Assembly (NCBI GenBank): GCA_964591605.1
Contig: CAZQEN010000235.1
Location: forward strand, 1-12,277
Length of the DNA: 12,277 bases
Origin: CAYLLT01 sp964591605
Lineage (GTDB): Bacteria; Planctomycetota; Phycisphaerae; UBA1845; PWPN01
Direction: 5' to 3'
In this document: positions 1 through 5,957 of the stretch, piece after piece
How the letters are laid out: each line of letters begins with the position of its first letter
How positions within the stretch are numbered: the stretch's first letter is position 1
Position numbers and translations under genes: made by a program
Notes under the pieces: generated by a model
What the model was told of the DNA's origin: nothing
What the model saw: only the letters and a program-made list of their open reading frames with translations
The model's database searches: none

Positions 1-22
1 GTCCCCTCCGCACCGCGGTGCT

Positions 23-838
23 TCACCCGGCCGCAGGTTCGATCAGCATCTGGATCTCGGTCAGATAGTGCTTCGGGTTGCCCTTGAAGATCATGCCGGG
101 GCCCTTGTGGTAGACCTCGCGGGTGGGCATGAGCACCTGGTAGCCCTTCGTTTTGATGTAGGTGAGGATCTCGGCGTAGGAGTGGCCCAGCTCCTCATAC
201 GGGCCCTTGTGCAGGAGCGAGACGCACCGGCCGCCGGGCAGCTCGCGCACGCTGACCCCCTCGGCCGTCCGCGCCTGCCGGATCGGGAAGCACGCCTCGA
301 AATCGGCGTCCTTCTCCCTGTACTCCGTGTCGTAATGCAGCAGAAACGGCTTGCCGGAGATGACCCGGCCGAAGGACCGGCCCAGCCGGCCGAATCCCCG
401 CCCGCAGTCGCCGTAACAGCCGCGCATGCGGATCCCGGCGATGAGCTGCGGTTCGAGCGTCTTTTCCTGCACCTGGAAGGATTCCTGCAACATGGTGTGA
501 ACCTGCCTTTCCTGCGAGAGGAACGTTTCCAGCGATCGCGCCACCTGTCGGAAGTGGCGCGCCTTCTGCTCGATATCGGCCCGGTGCCGCTCGATGGCCG
601 CCAGCAGGTCTTCTTCGCGGTCGCGGCAGCGGAGGATCTCCCTGATTTCGCTCAGGGGAAACTCCAGGCGGCGCAGATGGGCAATGGCGCGGGCGATTTC
701 GATCTGCCCCTCGTCGTAATAGCGATACCCGCTGTGCGGATCGACGAAGGAGGGGGAGAGGATGCCCTCTTCGTGATAGAAGCGGAGACTCTTGATCGTC
801 AGGCCGGTGATCTTCGAGAACTCGCCGATCGTGAACAT
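23..838 (-). CDS. MerR-family transcriptional regulator with GyrI-like effector-binding domain
   Basis: A 271-residue regulator of the BmrR/TipA-like branch of the MerR family. The N-terminus has the canonical opening (FTIGEFSKITGLTIKSLRFY), giving a winged helix-turn-helix in residues 1-70, with the RFYHEEGIL and SGYRYYDE segments typical of the family. Residues 75-120 are a dimerisation coiled coil rich in Arg, Glu and Gln. Residues 125-270 resemble the GyrI-like/SOUL ligand-binding fold (CFPI, GGRCVSLLHKGPYEELG, Y-rich end). BmrR-type members use this fold to bind hydrophobic or cationic ligands and untwist the promoter DNA. The start is set by the family opening, since no strong ribosome site is visible. 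A MerR-type promoter lies 31 bases upstream. The gene follows the glycerol-phosphate operon on the same strand but has its own promoter. A 12-bp perfect palindrome (10-21) follows the stop codon with no T-run. The ligand cannot be told from sequence. Confidence 0.95.
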   Translation of the reverse strand: MFTIGEFSKITGLTIKSLRFYHEEGILSPSFVDPHSGYRYYDEGQIEIARAIAHLRRLEFPLSEIREILRCRDREEDLLAAIERHRADIEQKARHFRQVARSLETFLSQERQVHTMLQESFQVQEKTLEPQLIAGIRMRGCYGDCGRGFGRLGRSFGRVISGKPFLLHYDTEYREKDADFEACFPIRQARTAEGVSVRELPGGRCVSLLHKGPYEELGHSYAEILTYIKTKGYQVLMPTREVYHKGPGMIFKGNPKHYLTEIQMLIEPAAG

Positions 839-868
839 GGTGCGAAGCTCATGCGCCGCGTGCCCACC

Positions 869-899
869 ATCCTACGGTCTCCCCTGACGGGAGAGTCAA
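869..899 (-). promoter_or_regulatory. MerR-type promoter and operator of the merR-family gene
   Basis: Read on the minus strand, this is a -35 box TTGACT (894-899), a 19-base spacer and a -10 box TAGGAT (869-874). The spacer and the edge of the -35 box form an imperfect dyad, GACTCTCCC with GGGGAGACC (876-897). A 19-20 bp spacer carrying such a CTCCC/GGGAG dyad is the hallmark of promoters activated by MerR-family proteins. The expected transcript start near 862 leaves a leader of about 24 bases before the regulator's ATG at 838, which fits autoregulation. The box positions are read directly. Binding by the adjacent regulator is inferred. Confidence 0.8.
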
Positions 900-976
900 C
901 CCCAAACCAGGGAAAATCCGCTTTTCGAGCGCCCGATACCCTCGCGTCGGCCCCGGGGTGCCGTGCTGGCCCATCT

Positions 977-996
977 ATCCCGATGGACATCGGGAT
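977..996 (-). terminator. Hairpin after the glycerol-phosphate operon, possible weak terminator
   Basis: A perfect 9-bp inverted repeat (ATCCCGATG with CATCGGGAT) has a 2-base centre. It lies 66 bases past the stop codon of the transporter gene and before the regulator's promoter. There is no T-run on the minus strand, so it is not a classical intrinsic terminator. It could instead be a transcript-stabilising hairpin or a protein site. Confidence 0.35.
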
Positions 997-1062
997 GCGT
1001 AGGGTCGCGATGATGAGAAGGGGCACAGACCCAGCCTCCATGTTCAAGTCAGATGCGGTCCG

Positions 1063-2445
1063 TTACGCCGGCTCACTCAGGTCATACCCGTGGGGGCGGG
1101 CCGGCCAGGCGAGGGCGAACAGGAGGGTCCCGGCGGCGGCGACTCCGACGAGGGCGATGTACCCATGATCCCACCCGTAGTGCTCGACAAGCGTGCCCAG
1201 GCCCCAGCCCGAGAGGACGGTGCTGGCATAGCCGAAGAGGCTGGTGAGCCCGACCGCCGTGGCCGCCGCCCGATTCGTGGCCAGGTTGGCCGCCGTGATG
1301 CCCACCAGCGCCTGCGGCCCGTAGATGAAGAAGCCGACGGCCCCCAGCAGCAGCATGCTCAGCCACATCGACCCGGCCGGCACCCGCCAGAACAGCAGCA
1401 GCGACACGCCGCAGAGGATCATGCACAGCAGGCAGGTCCGCGCGCCGCGTCCGCCGAAGACGCGGTCGGTCAGCCATCCCGCGGCCAGCATGCCGGCCAC
1501 CCCGGCGAGTTCGAAACCCGCCACCACCCAGCCCGCGTGCGCGAGCGTCAGACCCTTGCTCTCCTTGAGCAGGGTCGGACCCCAGTCGAGCACGGCGTAG
1601 CGGATCGTGTAGACGAAGAAGTTGGACAGGGCGATGATCCAGATGGTGCCGCTCGCGAACACCCGCTCGCGCAGGATGCGGCGGAACTCCTCGGGCGAGG
1701 GCTCCGGCCGGATCGAGCCGTCCCCGGCCGGGCTCGTCCCCTCCACCGGCGGGAGGCCAACGGAGGCGGGGGTGTCGCGCAGGCCCGCGAGCAGCCCGCC
1801 CGCGACCACGATCGCGATCCCGGCCGGAATCAGGAAGCACAGCCGCCAGTCTCCAGAGTGCTGGACCAGGTAGCCGCAGAGCACGACGGCCAGCCCCGCC
1901 CCGATCGAATGCGACGTGTTCCACAGCGACATCCGCGTCGCGAGCTCCTGTGGCGCGAACCAGTGCGTCAGCAGCCGGGCACAGGGGGGAAAGCCCATTC
2001 CCTGGAACCAGCCGTTGAGCATCCAGAACACCCCCAGAAACACCGCGGCCGCGCTGAGCCCGAAGCAGACGTTGAGCACCGCACAGATCATCAGCCCGAA
2101 GGCCATGAAGGTGCGGGCGTTCGCACGATCGCCGAGGATGCCGTTGGCAAACTTGCTCACCCCGTACAGCACGCCGTGCAGCGTGAGGAACAGGCCGAGC
2201 CCCTGCTTATTGATGCCCAGGTGCTGCTCCATCACCGGCATGGCCACCGAGAGGTTCTTGCGGACCAGGTAGAACGCGGCGTAGCCGATGATCGTCCACA
2301 GCAGGATGCGCGGGCGGTGATGGCGGTAGGCCGCCCGGATCTGCTGCGGGTCGGTGATCGTCCGGGCGGCGGGTGGGTCGGGGGCAAAGAGCCTCAATAA
2401 ATGGTATTTAGAGTCTATAGGTGGCCCAGGACCGGCCCCGCTCAT
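1063..2445 (-). CDS. GlpT-like organophosphate:phosphate antiporter (MFS, OPA family)
   Basis: A 460-residue inner-membrane carrier of the organophosphate:phosphate antiporter family, which includes GlpT, UhpT and UhpC. It likely imports glycerol phosphate in exchange for phosphate. GlpT hallmarks are present: YAAFYLVRKNLSVAMP in helix 1, GVSKFANGILGDR, NGWFQGMGFPPCARLLTHWF, YTIRYAVLDWGPTLLKE in helix 7 and FIYGPQALVGI in helix 11. The two arginines that bind phosphate in E. coli GlpT (Arg45 and Arg269) correspond to Arg62 and Arg282. GlpT His165 and Lys80 correspond to His161 and Lys98. A hydrophilic loop at about 222-258 separates two six-helix halves. The start at 2445 was chosen because its ATG overlaps the TGA of the upstream dehydrogenase gene (ATGA). 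An upstream in-frame extension to 2706 is low-complexity Ala/Arg/Gly and would lie inside that gene. It is last in the four-gene operon. Family assignment is strong. Glycerol 3-phosphate as substrate is inferred from the residues and the neighbours. Confidence 0.93.
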   Translation of the reverse strand: MSGAGPGPPIDSKYHLLRLFAPDPPAARTITDPQQIRAAYRHHRPRILLWTIIGYAAFYLVRKNLSVAMPVMEQHLGINKQGLGLFLTLHGVLYGVSKFANGILGDRANARTFMAFGLMICAVLNVCFGLSAAAVFLGVFWMLNGWFQGMGFPPCARLLTHWFAPQELATRMSLWNTSHSIGAGLAVVLCGYLVQHSGDWRLCFLIPAGIAIVVAGGLLAGLRDTPASVGLPPVEGTSPAGDGSIRPEPSPEEFRRILRERVFASGTIWIIALSNFFVYTIRYAVLDWGPTLLKESKGLTLAHAGWVVAGFELAGVAGMLAAGWLTDRVFGGRGARTCLLCMILCGVSLLLFWRVPAGSMWLSMLLLGAVGFFIYGPQALVGITAANLATNRAAATAVGLTSLFGYASTVLSGWGLGTLVEHYGWDHGYIALVGVAAAGTLLFALAWPARPHGYDLSEPA

Positions 2446-3812
2446 CGCCCGTCCCCGGGCCGGACCCCTGCGGGCGGGAACATGCCGTCCAGCGCCCGGT
2501 CCAGCAGGCCGGTCCGCTCCGCGAGGTCCAGGACGGTGTATCGCCGCCGAGTGTGACAGGCTTTGCGGAAGCTGCGGCGAAGGCGCTCCCCGGAGATGCC
2601 GATCTGCTCGGGCTCGGTGGGCGCCCCGACGGCCGAGAGCATCTGCCGCAGCCCCTCCGCGCTTCCGAGCTGCCCGCGCAGACGGCCGCTCAGCTCCGGC
2701 CAGCACGCCCGCACCCGCACCAGGTGCTCGCGGAGCTGCCCGCGGGGCGGCTGCTTGAGCCGCGTCTCCGTGACGGCCAGCTCGACGAGCTCTGGAAGAT
2801 CAAAGAGGCTGTGGAGTCTATGTTCCAGTACGGCCGGCTCCTCGCACGCCGCAACGAGCGCCTCGACGTCGAGCGCATCGAGCGGCATGGCCAGCAGTTG
2901 CTCATACAGCCGCGCGACCGACAGCGTGCCGATCCCCACCTTGAACCCGTGCGAGGGCGCGCGCCCCTGGTGCGTGTGATGCTCCATGTCCCACAGGTGG
3001 CTGAACTGGTGCTCCGCCCCCGACGCCGGCCGCGACATCCTGGTCCGCTGCATGGCGAAGCCGGCCACCAGCAGGCCGGTGGTCAGGCGCGTGACGGCGG
3101 CCGGATCCCCGCGCCGTACTCCTGTCGGATCGCTCAGCCACTCGCGGAGCGGGCGCTGCACCATCTCCCACGCCGCCGGATCGATCGGCTCGAAGCCCAT
3201 CGCGTCGGCAAGCATCCAGTCGGCGCCCGCCGTGACCTTGGCCAGCAGGTCGGCGTAGCCCGCGGCGTTCATCTCCGGCGGGGCAGCGGCCAGCACCTGC
3301 GTGTCGGCCACCACCGCCCGCGGCGCCGGACAGTCGAAGGTCTGCTTCGAGCCGCGATGCGTGATCGAGGCGCCGAACGCGGTGTATCCGTCCATCGATG
3401 CGGCCGTCGCGACCGACATGTAGGGCCGGCCGTTGTGATGCGCGGCCAGCTTGGTCAGATCGTTGATCGTGCCCGAGCCCACCGCCACCGGGATCGCATC
3501 CGTCGTCGCCAGCGCCCCGTCGAGGCGCTCGACGTGGGGGTACTCCGCGTGAAGATCGGCCTCTTCGAACACGAACGGTTCGCCCGCGCTCAGGCCCGAC
3601 CGGCGCAGGGCATCGATCGTGGCCTTTCCCGCCACCGCCAGCGTGTTGACATCGGCAACCACCAGCGCCGGGCGCCGGCCGAACTGGGACCGGAAGACGC
3701 CGGCGGTGTCGGCCAGAGCGCCGGGGCGGAGGGCCAGCGCCCGCGTGTCGTCCGCGCTGCGCAGGGCGCTTTGGAGCAGGTCGTCGGTCTCGGCTGCGCC
3801 GCGGCTGGTCAT
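2442..3812 (-). CDS. sn-glycerol-1-phosphate dehydrogenase family protein (AraM/EgsA type)
   Basis: A 456-residue cytoplasmic NAD(P)-dependent, metal-dependent dehydrogenase of the iron-containing alcohol dehydrogenase superfamily, glycerol-1-phosphate dehydrogenase branch. That enzyme interconverts dihydroxyacetone phosphate and sn-glycerol 1-phosphate. The dinucleotide-binding motif GSGTINDLTK is at 112-121 and the substrate-loop motif SVATAASMDGYTAFGA is at 133-148. The three expected metal ligands are all there: Asp188 (AAGYADLLAK), His268 (SGAEHQFSHLWDM) and His288 (PSHGFKVG). The enzyme therefore looks active. It is longer than B. subtilis AraM (about 394 residues), mainly through a helical C-terminal part after about 310. 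The start at 3812 is set by an ATGA overlap with the upstream phosphodiesterase stop. The downstream transporter also overlaps by ATGA, so the three genes are probably translationally coupled. Placement in a glycerophosphodiester uptake operon suggests a catabolic role. True substrate and stereochemistry are not settled by sequence. Confidence 0.92.
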   Translation of the reverse strand: MTSRGAAETDDLLQSALRSADDTRALALRPGALADTAGVFRSQFGRRPALVVADVNTLAVAGKATIDALRRSGLSAGEPFVFEEADLHAEYPHVERLDGALATTDAIPVAVGSGTINDLTKLAAHHNGRPYMSVATAASMDGYTAFGASITHRGSKQTFDCPAPRAVVADTQVLAAAPPEMNAAGYADLLAKVTAGADWMLADAMGFEPIDPAAWEMVQRPLREWLSDPTGVRRGDPAAVTRLTTGLLVAGFAMQRTRMSRPASGAEHQFSHLWDMEHHTHQGRAPSHGFKVGIGTLSVARLYEQLLAMPLDALDVEALVAACEEPAVLEHRLHSLFDLPELVELAVTETRLKQPPRGQLREHLVRVRACWPELSGRLRGQLGSAEGLRQMLSAVGAPTEPEQIGISGERLRRSFRKACHTRRRYTVLDLAERTGLLDRALDGMFPPAGVRPGDGR

Positions 3813-4900
3813 TTCCGCCCTCCGGATTCGTAGTAGGCGCGGACCGCGTCGAGCGTGACCTGCGGATGGTCGGTCGCGAAGGACATAACTCCAAGATCCA
3901 GCAACTTCCAGTAGGTGTCGCGTGTCGCGGCTCCCCAGGGCAGCGTCTGGTACAGGATGCCGCGGGTCCGGAGCTGCGTGCCCGCTTCGACCAGGAACGC
4001 GTCGGAGAGCTTGAACGGGTCGCGGCCGGTCCGCTCCACCGGCCGGGTCGGGTCCTTGAGGTGGACATGGATCTGGAGCTGCGTCACGTCGGCGAAGTCG
4101 GTTCGGGCCAGATCGGCCAGGCGCCTCCGCAGCGCGCTCTCGGTGCCGCCCATCCACAGCAGCGTCTGCGACTCGGGCACGAGCCGCTTCCACTCGCGGA
4201 TGATCTCGTACCGCGTGGAGGCGAGAATGACCTGCCGCACGACGCGGTGGTCCCGGACTTCGCCGGCGAGCCGGCCCAGGTCGACCTCCTTGATGTCCAG
4301 ATACAGCCGGCGACCGGGCTGACCGGTCATGAGCGCGAAGACGTCGCCGATCCGCGAGACGCGCCGGCCCTCGAACTCCTGGCCCTTCCAGGCACCGACA
4401 TCGAGGGTGCTCAGCTCGCTCCAGCTCACATCCTTGACGCCCTTGTCCTTGAGGCCGGCCGGCAGGTTCCGCACGACCCGGTTGAAGGCGGCATCGTGGA
4501 AGGCGACGATCACGCCGTCGCGGGTGGTGCGGATGTCGGCCTCCGGGATGGTGCCGAGCTTCCAGCCGAGTGTGAATGCCTCCAGAGTGTTCTCAGGGGC
4601 CAGTTCGCCCGCTCCGCGGTGGCTCTGGATGATCAGCGCGTCGCGCGGGATGTGTCCGACGACCGTCCAGGCGGCGGGCTGCGTGGTCGGCGCGTCCGCC
4701 GCCAGCCCGCGTGTCGCAGGCAGGGCCAGCGGTCCGCCCACGGCGGCCATCAGGAGCCCGATGGCGGTGAACGGGCCGGCGGCGACCAGTCTGAGCATGT
4801 GCAGCGCAGTCGCCTGCACCGTCCCGATGCGGCGGCTGACGCGCAGCGCGCTGTCGGGCACGGCGGATCGAAAGGGCGTTTGCGGTGAATCCGTCACCAT
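3809..4900 (-). CDS. Exported glycerophosphodiester phosphodiesterase (GDPD family)
   Basis: A 363-residue enzyme predicted to hydrolyse glycerophosphodiesters, i.e. deacylated phospholipids, to glycerol phosphate and an alcohol. GDPD hallmarks in order: the catalytic pair His94-Arg95 in HRGAGELAPENTLEAF, metal-binding Glu120 and Asp122 in EADIRTTRDG, the general acid/base His135 in AFHD, Lys204 in LDIKE, and a closing TDHP at 343-346. Residues 35-68 form a hydrophobic export signal or membrane anchor (MLRLVAAGPFTAIGLLMAAV) followed by a DAPTTQPAA linker. The catalytic domain therefore probably sits outside the cytoplasmic membrane. The first ATG (4900, 22 bases past the aquaporin stop) has no clear ribosome site. 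Met35 at 4798 would give a more normal signal peptide and is a real alternative start. The 3' end overlaps the dehydrogenase gene by ATGA. The product would feed the GlpT-like carrier encoded two genes on. Confidence 0.92.
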   Translation of the reverse strand: MVTDSPQTPFRSAVPDSALRVSRRIGTVQATALHMLRLVAAGPFTAIGLLMAAVGGPLALPATRGLAADAPTTQPAAWTVVGHIPRDALIIQSHRGAGELAPENTLEAFTLGWKLGTIPEADIRTTRDGVIVAFHDAAFNRVVRNLPAGLKDKGVKDVSWSELSTLDVGAWKGQEFEGRRVSRIGDVFALMTGQPGRRLYLDIKEVDLGRLAGEVRDHRVVRQVILASTRYEIIREWKRLVPESQTLLWMGGTESALRRRLADLARTDFADVTQLQIHVHLKDPTRPVERTGRDPFKLSDAFLVEAGTQLRTRGILYQTLPWGAATRDTYWKLLDLGVMSFATDHPQVTLDAVRAYYESGGRK

Positions 4901-4922
4901 GAGCGGCGCGGGCGGCCGGGGC

Positions 4923-5561
4923 TCACTTGTCGGCCGGGTTCAACACCTTGAAGGCAGTGGCGGCGACGATCCCGCCGGCGAAATCTGCCAGCAAAAAGAT
5001 CCAAAGGCTCGGCCAGGCGGACAGGCCCATGACCGACACGCCCACCGCCACCGCGGGGTTGAAGGCCGCGCCCGAGATCGAGCCGGCGGCAAAGGCGCCG
5101 GCCAGAACGGTAAAGCCGATCGCCAGCCCGTAGAACGAGTTGCCCTGCGTGTCCTTCGATGTGGCCGAGTTGAGCACCACGAACACCAGGGCGAAGGTAA
5201 AGAGGAACTCGACGATGAGGGCGTGGGCCGTCACGAGAGTGCCGGCCTTGACCTCGACGTCCGCCTTGAGGTACTTGACGATCAGCGCCGCCACCGCCGC
5301 GCCCACGACTTGTGCGACCATATAGGGGACGGCATCAGTCTTGGCGAGGCGCCCCCGGAGCATCACGCCGAGGGTCACCGCCGGATTGAGGTGGCCGCCG
5401 GAGGTATGTCCGGTCGCGTAAACCATGATCATCAGAGCTGAACCGATGGCCAGCGGGGGGATGACGCCGCTTCCGCCGCCAATCACGGTGAGCCCGACGG
5501 TCAGGACCAGAAAGAACGTGCCGATGAATTCCGCGATCAATCTGTTCGTGAGAGGGACCAT
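4923..5561 (-). CDS. Aquaporin/glycerol-facilitator family channel (MIP), first gene of the operon
   Basis: A 212-residue membrane channel of the major intrinsic protein family with six predicted helices and both half-helix signatures: GGHLNPAVTLG (NPA at 59-61) and GAAFNPAVAVG (NPA at 168-170). The start MVPLTNRLIAEFIGTFFLVL is the usual MIP N-terminus and has a good ribosome site. Extending to a farther in-frame ATG (5726) adds 55 residues of no membrane character. The position right after the second NPA is Val171, where classical aquaporins and GlpF have the arginine of the aromatic/arginine filter. The pore may thus be wider or differently selective. As first gene of a glycerophosphodiester operon it may pass glycerol or another small neutral solute. 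Family membership is certain, the solute is not. Confidence 0.93.
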   Translation of the reverse strand: MVPLTNRLIAEFIGTFFLVLTVGLTVIGGGSGVIPPLAIGSALMIMVYATGHTSGGHLNPAVTLGVMLRGRLAKTDAVPYMVAQVVGAAVAALIVKYLKADVEVKAGTLVTAHALIVEFLFTFALVFVVLNSATSKDTQGNSFYGLAIGFTVLAGAFAAGSISGAAFNPAVAVGVSVMGLSAWPSLWIFLLADFAGGIVAATAFKVLNPADK

Positions 5562-5570
5562 GCTACTTTG

Positions 5571-5577
5571 CTCCTTG
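5571..5577 (-). promoter_or_regulatory. Ribosome binding site of the aquaporin gene
   Basis: The minus strand reads CAAGGAG, then nine bases, then the ATG at 5561. This clear Shine-Dalgarno sequence decides the short start over the in-frame ATG at 5726. Confidence 0.8.
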
Positions 5578-5688
5578 AAGCTGATTCCCATTGACGGGTT
5601 CGGCGGTTCGCGCCTCGATGCCGGACCCAGACGACGTGCGACGCTGCCAGCTGCAGCGGGCGAGTTTCGTCCCGTGGGGGTGAAACCC

Positions 5689-5726
5689 TGTCTCCGATAT
5701 CCTACCGGGTGCAGTGCCGGAGACAA
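5689..5726 (-). promoter_or_regulatory. Putative promoter and operator of the glycerol-phosphate operon
   Basis: On the minus strand a -35-like TTGTCT (5721-5726), a 16-base spacer and a -10-like TAGGAT (5699-5704) lie about 140 bases before the aquaporin start. A perfect 8-bp inverted repeat, TGTCTCCG (5689-5696) and CGGAGACA (5718-5725), has 21 bases between its arms. It covers the -35 box and the start-site side of the -10 box. That layout suggests a repressor operator that would block polymerase. The repeats are read directly. Promoter activity and the identity of the regulator are inferred. Confidence 0.55.
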
Positions 5727-5957
5727 GTGCGGATTCCATCTCCATCTGTCTCACGCGCGAACCATCGCACCGCACGCCGGCTTCCCAACTCATCCAGGAG
5801 CCCAGGATTCGGAGCATTCTGCGGGCTGGGTTGGCGCACACGTCGTCCACTCTCTGCTGGTTGAGACGCTGCCGTCTGATTGCGGGGTCTGACGGTTGGT
5901 CGTCTCGGGTTGGTCGGGCACATCGGCGTCCTCCTCCGCACGCTCCACCCGCCGCGG
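5727..5957. other. Intergenic stretch between hydrolase gene and operon promoter
   Basis: These 231 bases, part of a 396-base gap between the two minus-strand genes, show no convincing coding sequence. The open frames here are short and lack family features. No T-run terminator for the hydrolase gene was found. A short direct repeat GTCTGA occurs twice around 5875-5893. Confidence 0.5.

Noticed and set aside
68..1168. Long plus-strand open frame of 366 codons
   Set aside because: It is antisense to the MerR-family gene and its promoter, with no recognisable domain. The minus strand product has a full family match.
1082..2400. Long open frames on both strands over the transporter gene
   Set aside because: Products are low-complexity Arg/Gly/Pro/Gln-rich with no hydrophobic pattern. 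They are artefacts of high GC third positions in the true gene.
2421..4888. Long plus-strand frames across the dehydrogenase and phosphodiesterase genes
   Set aside because: They are antisense to genes with complete catalytic motifs and lack ribosome sites and domain signatures.
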